Source of the DNA: Blastococcus sp. DSM 46786
GTDB taxonomy: Bacteria; Actinomycetota; Actinomycetes; Mycobacteriales; Geodermatophilaceae
Direction of reading: 5' to 3'
Length of the DNA stretch: 64,000 nucleotides
NCBI RefSeq assembly: GCF_900109665.1
Contig: NZ_FOAO01000005.1
Location: 124,001 to 188,000 of the forward strand
Shown: one piece after another, positions 7,403-15,618 of the stretch
Layout: the number at the start of each line of letters is the position of its first letter
How positions within the stretch are numbered: position 1 is the first letter of the stretch
Translations under genes and position numbers: made by a program
The notes under the pieces: model-generated
Databases searched by the model: none
What the model saw: only the letters and a program-made list of their open reading frames with translations
What the model was told of the DNA's origin: nothing

Positions 7403-8641
7403 ATGTCCTTCGCACCCGCGTCCGTCGAGCCCCCGCGGCTGCGTCGCGCCCGCCGCGCCGTCGCCGCCTGCTTCTTCCTCAACGCCGTCTTCTACGCCGG
7501 GCTCGTGCCCCGGCTGCCCGCCGTCAAGGCCGAGCTCGAGCTGAGCAGCACCGCGCTGGGCGCCGCGCTCGCGGCCGTGCCGCTGGGCGCCCTGGTGGCC
7601 GGGCTGTCGTCGGCGGCGCTCAACCGCCGGTTCGGCTCGGGCCGGGTCGCCTCCTACGGTCTGGCGCTGCTCGGCGCGGTCGTGTGGACGGTCTCCGTGG
7701 CGCCGAACTGGCTCGGCCTGGCCGCCGCCTTCCTGGTGGTCGGCGCCCTCGACGCCGTCGTCGACGTCGCGCAGAACGCGCACGGCCTCCGCGTGCAGCG
7801 GCTCTACGGCCGCTCGATCATCAACTCCTTGCACGGCGTCTGGAGCATCGGCGCGGTCACCGGTGGGCTGCTCGGTTCCGCGGCGGCCGGGCTGGACATC
7901 CCGCTGCCCGTGCACCTCGGCGCCTCGGCCGTGGTCTTCGGCGCCGTCGCCCTGGTCGTCTCCCGTGGCGTGCTGCCCGGTTCCGACGAGCCCGAGCCGG
8001 TCGCCGAGGAGGCGCCGCGGGAACGCCCGCGACGGCGGGCCGCGGTCCCGGCCCTGGCGGTGCTCGGCCTGCTCGCCGCCTGCGGCGCGCTGATCGAGGA
8101 CGTCGGCGCGTCCTGGAGCGCGCTCTACCTGCGCACCGAGCTCGCGGCCGGCGCGGCCGTCGCCGGGCTGGGCTTCGTCGCGCTGTCGGCGGCGATGACC
8201 GTCGGCCGGCTGACCGGCGACCGCGTGGTCGACCGGTTCGGCGAGCGGCGGGTAGCGCAGGCCGGAGGTGCGCTCGCCGCGGGCGGCCTCGGCGTCGCGC
8301 TCGCCTGGCCCTCGGTGCCCAGCACGCTGATCGGGTTCGCGCTGGCCGGTCTCGGCGTCGCCACCCTGATCCCGGCCGTCTACCACGCCGCCGACGAGCT
8401 CCCCGGCCTGCCGCACGGCCAGGGTCTGATGGTGATCAACTGGCTGCTGCGGATCGGCTTCCTGCTCTCCCCGCCGCTGATCGGGGTCGTGGCCGACGCC
8501 TTCAGCCTGCGGGTCGCGCTGCTCGGGGTCGTCCTCGCCGGCATCGGCGCGCTGGTGCTCGGGCGTGCCCTGCCGGGTCGTCCCGCCGCCGCTCCCACCC
8601 CGGCGGGGAACCGGCCGGACGGGGGCGGGTCCGCTCGGTGA
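7403..8641 (+). CDS. MFS transporter
   Basis: 412 residues with about 12 hydrophobic helices. ATG at 7403 is preceded by GGAG. The loop after helix 2 (NRRFGSGRV) matches the MFS A-motif region, and GRLTGDRVVDRFGERRV is the equivalent loop in the second half. This layout resembles YbjJ-type/fucose permease-like MFS members. Substrate unknown; the TetR 19 bases upstream suggests drug or metabolite export. Confidence 0.85.
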   Translation: MSFAPASVEPPRLRRARRAVAACFFLNAVFYAGLVPRLPAVKAELELSSTALGAALAAVPLGALVAGLSSAALNRRFGSGRVASYGLALLGAVVWTVSVAPNWLGLAAAFLVVGALDAVVDVAQNAHGLRVQRLYGRSIINSLHGVWSIGAVTGGLLGSAAAGLDIPLPVHLGASAVVFGAVALVVSRGVLPGSDEPEPVAEEAPRERPRRRAAVPALAVLGLLAACGALIEDVGASWSALYLRTELAAGAAVAGLGFVALSAAMTVGRLTGDRVVDRFGERRVAQAGGALAAGGLGVALAWPSVPSTLIGFALAGLGVATLIPAVYHAADELPGLPHGQGLMVINWLLRIGFLLSPPLIGVVADAFSLRVALLGVVLAGIGALVLGRALPGRPAAAPTPAGNRPDGGGSAR

Positions 8642-8709
8642 TCATGGTCCGGTGACCTCGATCGGGTGCCCGCCCGTGCCGTGCGCGGGCCGCGCTCGTT
8701 GAGCCGGAC

Positions 8710-10224
8710 GTGACCACCGCGGGCGAGGACGTGCGCCGCCGGCTGACCGGCATGGCCGGGTGGGCGCCGAGCGGCCGGCTGGCCGTCCCGGTCATCGTGG
8801 GCCTGGTCATCGCGGCCAACCTGGTCGGCGTCGGCACCGTGGTGGTGCTGCTCCTCGGGGTCGAGGGCGACCGGGGCAGCACCGGCCGCGCCGAGGTGCT
8901 GTGGGCGGCCGCGGCCTACCTCGCGGTCGCCCTGCCGCTGGCCGTGCTCGCCGGGCTGGGGCGCCAGCGGGCCACGAACCGCTGGCTCACGGCCGGCCGC
9001 GGGCCCACGGTCGAGGAGGCGCGGCAGGCGCTGCGGCTCCCGCTGGACACCGCCCTGGTCGCCGCCGTCGTCTGGCTGCTGGGTGCGGTCCTGATGGGAG
9101 CGGTCGCGGCGCTCACCTTCCCCGACGCGCTGGTCGGCGCCCGCGTCGCCGTCGCCGTGCTGCTCGGCGGGGTGGTCACCGCCGGCGTCACCTACCTGCT
9201 GGTCGCCCGGGCGGCCCGCGCCGTCACCGCCCGCGCGCTGGCCGCCCACCCGCCCGCGGGCGCGCTCACCCTCGGGGTCCGCATCCGCCTGCTGCTCACC
9301 TGGGGGCTCACCAGCGGGGTGCCGATGGTCGGCGTCGTCCTGCTGTACCTGGACCCGAGCAACCCCGACGGCCCCGGGCGCGCCGCCGTCGTCTTCCTCG
9401 TGGTGGTCGCGCTGCTGGTCGGCGCGCTGGCCACCGTGCTCACCGCCCGCGCCGTCGGGCAACCGCTGCGCGACCTGCGCCGGGCCGTGCAGCAGGTCGG
9501 CGCCGGCGACTACGCCGTCGACGTCGTGGTGGACGACGCCGGGGAGATCGGCCTGCTGCAGGAGGGCGTCAACTCCATGGCCGCCGGCCTGGCCGAGCGG
9601 GAGCGGTTGCGCGACCTGTTCGGCCGGCACGTCGGGACGACGGTGGCCCAGCGGGCGCTGGCGACCGGTGTCTCGCTGGGCGGGGAGGAGCGGACCGTCG
9701 CGGCGCTGTTCGTGGACGTCGCCGGCTCCACCGCGCTGGTGCGCCGCACGGGGCCGGAGGAGATGGTCGGCCTGCTCAACCGGTTCTTCGGGGTCGTCGT
9801 CGACGCCATCGAGGACGAGGGCGGGCTGGTGAACAAGTTCGAGGGCGACGCCGCCCTCTGCGTCTTCGGCGCTCCGGCCGACCACCCGGACCCGGCCGGG
9901 GCCGCGCTGCGGGCGGCCCGGCGCATCTGCGACGCCGTCGCCACCGCCGGGGAGGTCGACGTGGGGGTGGGCGTCGCGTGCGGCCGGGTGTGGGCCGGTC
10001 AGGTGGGGGCGGCCAGCCGGCTGGAGTACACGGTGATCGGCGACCCGGTGAACGAGGCGGCGCGGCTCACCGACCTGGCCAAGGAACACCCGGGCCGCGC
10101 GGTCGCCAGCGAGCCGACGGTGCTGACGGCGGCACCGGGGGAGCAGGTGCACTGGCAGGCCGACCGGGAGGTGCATCTGAGAGGACGGGACGAGCCGACC
10201 CGTACCTGGGTGCGGGTGCGCTGA
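8710..10224 (+). CDS. Membrane-bound class III adenylate/guanylate cyclase with HAMP domain
   Basis: 504 residues. Six membrane segments occupy about residues 20-250, followed by a HAMP domain (RAVGQPLRDLRRAVQQVGAGDYAVDV) and a class III cyclase domain. Catalytic residues are intact: the metal Asp in FVDVAGST, the second Asp and the Lys in NKFEGDAAL, and the transition-state Asn/Arg in DPVNEAARL. The layout matches the mycobacterial Rv1318c/Rv1319c/Rv1320c/Rv3645 group, which make cAMP in response to membrane signals. It should be active as a homodimer. Confidence 0.92.
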   Translation: MTTAGEDVRRRLTGMAGWAPSGRLAVPVIVGLVIAANLVGVGTVVVLLLGVEGDRGSTGRAEVLWAAAAYLAVALPLAVLAGLGRQRATNRWLTAGRGPTVEEARQALRLPLDTALVAAVVWLLGAVLMGAVAALTFPDALVGARVAVAVLLGGVVTAGVTYLLVARAARAVTARALAAHPPAGALTLGVRIRLLLTWGLTSGVPMVGVVLLYLDPSNPDGPGRAAVVFLVVVALLVGALATVLTARAVGQPLRDLRRAVQQVGAGDYAVDVVVDDAGEIGLLQEGVNSMAAGLAERERLRDLFGRHVGTTVAQRALATGVSLGGEERTVAALFVDVAGSTALVRRTGPEEMVGLLNRFFGVVVDAIEDEGGLVNKFEGDAALCVFGAPADHPDPAGAALRAARRICDAVATAGEVDVGVGVACGRVWAGQVGAASRLEYTVIGDPVNEAARLTDLAKEHPGRAVASEPTVLTAAPGEQVHWQADREVHLRGRDEPTRTWVRVR

Positions 10225-10370
10225 CTGCAGGGTCGTCCCGAGTGGGCCCCGGAGGGTCCCCGAGGCACGGCCTGGACTCCGCGCAGCGGGTCCTGACGAC
10301 GGGGGGCCGGAGGCTCCCCAGAGGAAGGACGGGCAGGGCTCAGCGGTGCAGGGGAACGGCACGTGGCCGC

Positions 10371-10421
10371 GGTGTCGTCCGGAGGACGACGATGTGATGG
10401 CGGTGCGATCCGGAGGATCGC
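10371..10421 (+). repeat. Two tandem hairpins of about 31 bp between convergent genes
   Basis: Two tandem units, each with a GGA loop. Unit 1 stem is GTCGTCC/GGACGAC (10374-10390); unit 2 stem is GCGATCC/GGATCGC (10405-10421). The flanks match (GGTG before, GATGT after), but the stems differ by paired changes that keep pairing. They lie just past the stop of the K+ channel gene (minus strand) and beyond the cyclase gene (plus strand), so they are likely terminators. Confidence 0.6.
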
Positions 10422-10425
10422 GATG

Positions 10426-11484
10426 TCACTGCGTCGGCAGCTGCATCGCCTTGCCGGGCTCGTGCGCCTTCACGACGACGAGCACGTCCTCGGGCTGCAG
10501 GGTGCCGATCAGCGGGTCGTCGAAGCGCAGCGTGCGCCCGCCGCGGGTCACCGACAGCACGATGTCGCGCAGCTGGCGCGGGCCGAGCCCGACCTCGTCG
10601 GCGGTCGCCGTCCGCTGGTGCAGGTCCAGGCCCTGGCCGCCGGTCACGAGGTCCTCGACGACGGCGACCACCCGCGGGCTGTCGGTGGAGAGACCCAGCA
10701 GCCGGCCGGACGTCGCCGACGTGGTGATGACGGTGTCCGCACCGGACTGCCGCAGGAGGTTCGCGTTCTCCTCCTCGCGGACGCTGGTGGTGATGGGGAC
10801 GCTCGGGTTGAGCTGCCGCACGGTGAGGGTGATCAGCACCGAGGCGTCGTCCCGGTTGGCCGCGACGATGACCGACCGGGCTCGCTCGACGGCGGCCCGG
10901 CGCAGCACCTCGGTGCGGCCGGCGTCGCCGACGATGCCGGTGAGGCCCATGGCGTTCGCCTCGTCGATGGCGCGCGGCTCGGGGTCGACCACGACGATCT
11001 TCTCCAGCGGGGTGCCGCTGGCCTGCAGCGAGCGGATGGCGCTGCGGCCCTTGGTGCCGTAGCCGCACACGATGACGTGCTGGCGCACGCGGGACCTCCA
11101 GCGGTGGATGCGGAACTCCTCGCGCGAGCGCGCCGTCAGCGCCTCGAGGGTCGTTCCGATGAGGACGATCAGGAACATGATCCGCAGCGGCGTGATCAGC
11201 AGGACGTTGGTCAGCCGTGCTCCCGGGGTGACCGGCGTGATGTCGCCGTACCCGGTGGTGGAGAGCGAGACCGTCGCGTAGTAGGCGGCGTCGAGGACGG
11301 AGATCGGGCCGCCCTTGCTGTCCTCGTAGCCGTCCCGGTCCAGGTAGACGACGAGGATGACCACGGCGAGCACCACCGCCGCGATGACGACGCGGCGCCA
11401 CACCTGGCGGACCGGCGTCTGCTCGACGTGCGCGATCCGGACACCGGTGTGCTCGGTCTCCAGTCCGTTCCGCTGCTCGTCCAC
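10426..11484 (-). CDS. Two-helix potassium channel with RCK/TrkA-N domain
   Basis: 352 residues from GTG at 11484. TM1 (VVIAAVVLAVVILVVYL), a pore loop with the K+ selectivity filter TTGYGD, and TM2 fill about residues 28-110. An RCK domain follows with the Rossmann glycine motif GYGTKG, then a TrkA-C domain near the end. It is a MthK-like ligand-gated K+ channel, tetrameric in the membrane. No clear Shine-Dalgarno precedes the GTG. A hairpin separates it from the upstream acyl-CoA ligase. Confidence 0.9.
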   Translation of the reverse strand: MDEQRNGLETEHTGVRIAHVEQTPVRQVWRRVVIAAVVLAVVILVVYLDRDGYEDSKGGPISVLDAAYYATVSLSTTGYGDITPVTPGARLTNVLLITPLRIMFLIVLIGTTLEALTARSREEFRIHRWRSRVRQHVIVCGYGTKGRSAIRSLQASGTPLEKIVVVDPEPRAIDEANAMGLTGIVGDAGRTEVLRRAAVERARSVIVAANRDDASVLITLTVRQLNPSVPITTSVREEENANLLRQSGADTVITTSATSGRLLGLSTDSPRVVAVVEDLVTGGQGLDLHQRTATADEVGLGPRQLRDIVLSVTRGGRTLRFDDPLIGTLQPEDVLVVVKAHEPGKAMQLPTQ

Positions 11485-11517
11485 GCCGCGGACGATAGTG
11501 AGTGCGGCGCCCGGCCG

Positions 11518-11551
11518 CGTGCCGCCGCACCCGAACGGGTACGGCGGCACG
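11518..11551 (-). terminator. Hairpin terminator of the acyl-CoA ligase gene
   Basis: Arms GTGCCGCCGcACCC and GGGTaCGGCGGCAC with a GAAC loop form a stem of about 14 pairs with one mismatch. It lies just beyond the stop of the minus-strand ligase gene and before the K+ channel start. Confidence 0.7.
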
Positions 11552-11558
11552 TGCCGGC

Positions 11559-13301
11559 TCAGCCCTCGACGGCCTCGCGCTCGCGGGCGGCGAGCTCCCG
11601 CTTGAGCACCTTGCCGGCCGCCGAGACCGGGATCGCGTCGATGAACCGGACGTCGCGCAGCCGCTTGTAGGGGGTCACCTTGCCGTTGACCGCGGCCATG
11701 ACGGACTCGATGGTCAGCGCTGCGCCGTCCGCGTCGTCCTTGCGCACCACGTAGGCCACCGGCAGCTCGCCGGCCTCCTCGTCGGGCCGGCCGACCACCG
11801 CCGCACCGGCGACCCCCGGGACGCCGAAGAGGACCTCCTCCAGCTCGCGCGGGAAGACGTTGTAGCCCTTGTAGAGCAGCATGTCCTTGGTCCGGTCGAC
11901 GATCGAGAGATAGCCGTCCTCGTCGAGGATGCCGACGTCGCCGGAGTGGAACCAGCCGTCGGCGTCGATCGACTCGGCCGTGGCCTCGGGGCGGTGCGCG
12001 TAGCCGCGCATCACCTGGGGGCCGCGGATGCAGACCTCGCCCCGCTCGCCCGCCGGCAGCGGGTCGCCGCCGCCGAGCGGGCGGATGGTGATCTCGGTGT
12101 CGAAGATCGGCACCCCCACGGTGCCCGGCTTGCGGGTGCCCGAGCGGAAGGTCGGGTTGCCGGTGGCCATCATCGTGACCTCGGTCAGCCCGTAGCCCTC
12201 GCCGATCGTGGCGTTGGGCATGAGCGCCTGCATCTTCTCGATCAGCGTGACCGGGAGCGGAGCGGCGCCGCTGCTGATGCCGCGGACGCGCGAGAGGTCG
12301 GCCTCGGCGAACCCGGGCACCTGCAGCAGCGCCACGAAGACCGGGGGCGCGCCGCCGATCGAGGTCACCTCGTACCGGACCATGTCCTCGACGTACTTCA
12401 CCGGGTCGAAGCGCATGTGGATGACGGTCATCGTGCCGCCCATGACCATGCCGTTGAGGTAGCCGATCGCGCCCATCGCGTGGAACCACGGCGTCAGGTT
12501 GATGATCCGCGCCTCGCCGAGCCGGGTCGGGCACTCGTCGGGGCCGAGCACCTGCTGCAGCGTCACGTCCCCCTCCTCGTCGAGCGCGGGGAGGGCCCCG
12601 GAGGTCCAGCAGCCCGACTGCAGGACGTTGGTCACGACCTGGCGGTGCGGCAGCTCCACGCCCTTGCTGACGCCGGTCGTGCCGCCGGTGTAAGCCAGGT
12701 GCGCCAGGTCGGTGGCGACGTCGATGCCGGCGTCCAGGTGCCGGTCGGCCGGGTCACCGGCCAGGAGGTCGGCGAGGTCGACGTCGGTCGGCTCGAGGCT
12801 GTCGAGGCGGGCGGCGAAGTCGAGGGTGTGCGCCTCGCCGGTGACGACGACCGTCTCGACCCGGGTCTGCGCGATCGCCCCCCGGACGAAGGGCAGCACC
12901 TGGTCCCAGGTGATGAGCGCCTTGGCGCCGGCGTCGTTCAGCTGGGCGGCGAGGTCGGCGGCCGGCAGCAGCGGGTTGGTGGGGGAGAAGGTGGCGCCCG
13001 CCAGCATGATCCCGTAGTAGAGCGGCGGGTACTGCCGGCAGTTCGGGATGTGGACGGCGACGACGTCGCCCCGCCCGATGCCGTGGTCGGCCAGCCAGCC
13101 GGCGACCGCGTGCGCGCGGGCGCCCAGCTCGGTGAAGGTGAGCGCCACGTCGTGGTCGACGAAGGCCGTCCGGTCGCCCCACCGGCGCACGGCGGCCCGC
13201 AGGATGGAGCCCACCGGCGCGCTCGGGTAGTCCAGGGACCGGGGCAACCCGGGCGGCCAGCTGGCCGTCGTGGGTGCCGGGGCGGACTGCACGGTGGTCA
13301 T
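11559..13301 (-). CDS. AMP-forming long-chain acyl-CoA ligase
   Basis: 580 residues; ATG at 13301 has GAGGAAACG directly upstream. ANL superfamily motifs: phosphate loop YTGGTTGVSKG, GYGLTEVT (A5), WFHSGDVG (A7/A8), DRTKDMLLYKG hinge, and catalytic Lys in SAAGKVLKREL. It activates a carboxylic acid with ATP to acyl-AMP and then to acyl-CoA. The substrate is probably a fatty or aromatic acid. The gene is divergent from the patatin gene. Confidence 0.92.
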   Translation of the reverse strand: MTTVQSAPAPTTASWPPGLPRSLDYPSAPVGSILRAAVRRWGDRTAFVDHDVALTFTELGARAHAVAGWLADHGIGRGDVVAVHIPNCRQYPPLYYGIMLAGATFSPTNPLLPAADLAAQLNDAGAKALITWDQVLPFVRGAIAQTRVETVVVTGEAHTLDFAARLDSLEPTDVDLADLLAGDPADRHLDAGIDVATDLAHLAYTGGTTGVSKGVELPHRQVVTNVLQSGCWTSGALPALDEEGDVTLQQVLGPDECPTRLGEARIINLTPWFHAMGAIGYLNGMVMGGTMTVIHMRFDPVKYVEDMVRYEVTSIGGAPPVFVALLQVPGFAEADLSRVRGISSGAAPLPVTLIEKMQALMPNATIGEGYGLTEVTMMATGNPTFRSGTRKPGTVGVPIFDTEITIRPLGGGDPLPAGERGEVCIRGPQVMRGYAHRPEATAESIDADGWFHSGDVGILDEDGYLSIVDRTKDMLLYKGYNVFPRELEEVLFGVPGVAGAAVVGRPDEEAGELPVAYVVRKDDADGAALTIESVMAAVNGKVTPYKRLRDVRFIDAIPVSAAGKVLKRELAAREREAVEG

Positions 13302-13383
13302 TCGTTTCCTCTCGTCGGGTGAGCTGAGCCACAGGGTGGCCCAGCTCACAGCGCCTGTCGAGGGGTCTGTGAGGATGAGCCGC

Positions 13384-14238
13384 ATGAGCGACCAGCGGAC
13401 CGCCCTCGTGCTCGGCGGCGGGGGCATCACCGGCATCGCCTGGGAGATCGGCGTGCTCGCCGGGCTGGCCGAGGCCGGGGTGGACCTCACCGCGGCGGGT
13501 CTCGTCGTCGGCACCTCGGCCGGCTCGGTCGTCGGCGCGCAGCTCACCAGCGGCGCCCCGCTCGAGGAGTTGTACGCGCGCCAGCTGGAGCCCCCGGCAC
13601 AGGAGAAGGTGGCCCGGATGACGCGCAGCAACCTCGCGCGCTACGCCTGGGCGATGGTCGTCAGCCGCGGCCGCGACGTCGAGTTCCGGCGGCGCGTGGG
13701 CTCGCTCGCCCTGGCCGCGGAGAAGGCCGGCGCCACGCCGACCGAGCAGGAGCGGCTCGACGTGATCGGCTCGCGGCTGGTGTCCCGCGAGTGGCCGGAG
13801 CGGGAGCTCCTCGTCACCGCGGTGGACGCCACCACGGGTGAGTTCCACACCTTCGGCCGGGAGTCCGGCGTCCCGCTGGTGCAGGCCGTCGCGGCGAGCT
13901 GCGCGGTGCCCGGCGTGTACCCGCCGGTCACCATCGACGGCCGCCGCTACATCGACGGCGGCATGCGCTCGGCGGCCAACGCGGACCTCGCCCAGGGCTG
14001 CGACCGGCTGGTCGTCCTGGCCCCCATCCCGCGCGGGGTCGGCCCGATGGCCAGCGTCGACGCGCAGGTCACCGGCATGGTGTCGGCCCGCGTCGCCGTC
14101 GTCGCCCCGGACGAGGCCGCCCGCGCGGCGATCGGCCGCAACGTGCTGGACCCCGCCGCCCGGGAGCCCGCCGCCCGGGCCGGGCGCGCCCAGGCGGCGT
14201 CGGTGCTGGCCCGCGTGGGCGAGGCCTGGGCGGGCTGA
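13384..14238 (+). CDS. Patatin-like phospholipase
   Basis: 284 residues from ATG 13384, with GAGG 9 bases upstream; an ATG at 13375 is an alternative. The oxyanion hole LGGGGITGIAWEIG, the nucleophile elbow GTSAGS (Ser) and the catalytic Asp in YIDGGMRS form the patatin Ser-Asp dyad. Patatins hydrolyse acyl esters of lipids. No signal peptide, so probably cytoplasmic or membrane-associated. Confidence 0.9.
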   Translation: MSDQRTALVLGGGGITGIAWEIGVLAGLAEAGVDLTAAGLVVGTSAGSVVGAQLTSGAPLEELYARQLEPPAQEKVARMTRSNLARYAWAMVVSRGRDVEFRRRVGSLALAAEKAGATPTEQERLDVIGSRLVSREWPERELLVTAVDATTGEFHTFGRESGVPLVQAVAASCAVPGVYPPVTIDGRRYIDGGMRSAANADLAQGCDRLVVLAPIPRGVGPMASVDAQVTGMVSARVAVVAPDEAARAAIGRNVLDPAAREPAARAGRAQAASVLARVGEAWAG

Positions 14239-14371
14239 CCGGCGGCACGGGCGCGCCACCAGGTCGTCACCGGGAGTTGTGGCGGGTGACGCGGCCCCGG
14301 CACCTGGGCTCGCTGGGATCAGCGCGCGGAGCCGCCGGCGAGGGTCGCCGTCCGAGCCCGCGGGAGTCCCG

Positions 14372-15523
14372 ATGTCCCGAGCACGCCGCCTGCGTGCCAC
14401 GGTCGCCGCCGTCGCGGTCGCCGTCCCCCTGTCCCTCGCCGTCCCGGCGGCCGTGCCCGCCACCGCCGCGCCGCGGCCGCCGGCTCCCGAGCCCGGCACG
14501 GCGCTGGCCGACGACCTGCTCGTCGTGGGCCACCGGGGGGCCTCCGGCTACCGGCCGGAGCACACCCTCGCCGCCTACGAGCTCGCCGCCCGGATGGGCG
14601 CCGACTACATCGAGCCGGACGTCGTGAGCACCGAGGACGGCGTGCTCGTCGCCCGGCACGAGAACGAGATCTCCGGGACGACGGACGTCGCGAGCCGGCC
14701 GGAGTTCGCCTCCCGCCGCACCACCAAGGTCATCGACGGCGCGCCGCTCACCGGCTGGTTCACCGAGGACTTCACCCTCGCCGAGCTGCGCACCCTCCGG
14801 GCCGTCGAGCGGCTGCCCGAGGTGCGGGAGGAGAACACCCTCTACGACGGCCTCTACCAGGTGCCGACCCTCGACGAGGTGCTCGAGCTGCGGGCCCGGC
14901 TCACCAAGGAGCTCCGCCGCGAGATCGGCGTCTACGTCGAGACCAAGCACCCCACCTACTTCGATGGCATCGGCCTCTCCCTCGAGGAGCCGTTGATGGC
15001 CGACCTGCAGGAGGCGCGGGTGCACAAGCACACCTCGCCGGTCTTCATCCAGTCCTTCGAGACGGCGAACCTGCGGGAGCTGGAGGAGAGGGGGGTGCGC
15101 GTGCCGCTGGTGCAGCTGCTGTCGGGCTCCGGGCAGCCCTACGACTTCACCGCCGCCGGTGACCCGCGCACCTACGCGGACCTCACCACCGCGGAGGGGC
15201 TGCAGGAGATCGCCGGGTACGCCGAGGGCGTGGGGCCGGAGAAGAACCAGGTCATCCCGCGCGACGCCGACGGCACGCTGGGCACCCCGACCGCACTCGT
15301 CGATGACGCGCACCGCGCCGGGCTGCTCGTGCACCCGTACACGTTCCGCAACGAGAACGTGTTCCTGCCGCCGGCGCTCCGGGACGGGGCCGAGGCCGAC
15401 GACTACGGCCGGGCGCTGGAGGAGCACCTCGCCTTCTGGGAGGCCGGCATCGACGGGATGTTCACCGACAACCCCGACACCGGCGTGGTGTCCCGGGACC
15501 TGTTCGAGACCGACGCTCCCTGA
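14372..15523 (+). CDS. Secreted glycerophosphodiester phosphodiesterase
   Basis: 383 residues. A signal peptide with a long Ala/Val core ends near residue 33 (ATAA). The GDPD barrel begins VVGHRGASGYRPEHTLAAYE, with the metal Glu in YIEPDVV and the second catalytic His in VARHENEI, and ends with GMFTDNPDTGV. It hydrolyses glycerophosphodiesters to glycerol 3-phosphate and alcohol outside the cell, supplying phosphate and glycerol. ATG at 14372 is weakly preceded by GGGAG. A palindrome follows. Confidence 0.92.
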   Translation: MSRARRLRATVAAVAVAVPLSLAVPAAVPATAAPRPPAPEPGTALADDLLVVGHRGASGYRPEHTLAAYELAARMGADYIEPDVVSTEDGVLVARHENEISGTTDVASRPEFASRRTTKVIDGAPLTGWFTEDFTLAELRTLRAVERLPEVREENTLYDGLYQVPTLDEVLELRARLTKELRREIGVYVETKHPTYFDGIGLSLEEPLMADLQEARVHKHTSPVFIQSFETANLRELEERGVRVPLVQLLSGSGQPYDFTAAGDPRTYADLTTAEGLQEIAGYAEGVGPEKNQVIPRDADGTLGTPTALVDDAHRAGLLVHPYTFRNENVFLPPALRDGAEADDYGRALEEHLAFWEAGIDGMFTDNPDTGVVSRDLFETDAP

Positions 15524-15538
15524 CCCTGCCGCCCGGGC

Positions 15539-15601
15539 GCGACGGTGTGCGCGGATGTGCGGTTCCGGACGCAGTCCCTGCACATCCGCGCACATCGTCG
15601 C
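15539..15601. terminator. Long palindrome between convergent genes, family member 1
   Basis: Arms 15539-15560 and 15580-15601 form 22 pairs (one G:U) around a 19-base loop. The arm core is CGGTGTGCGCGGATG. It lies between the convergent phosphodiesterase and acyl-CoA ligase genes, so it can terminate both. A related palindrome with the same arm core lies at 28308-28362, also between convergent genes. Confidence 0.75.
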
Positions 15602-15618
15602 CGGGGACGGGGCAGGCG

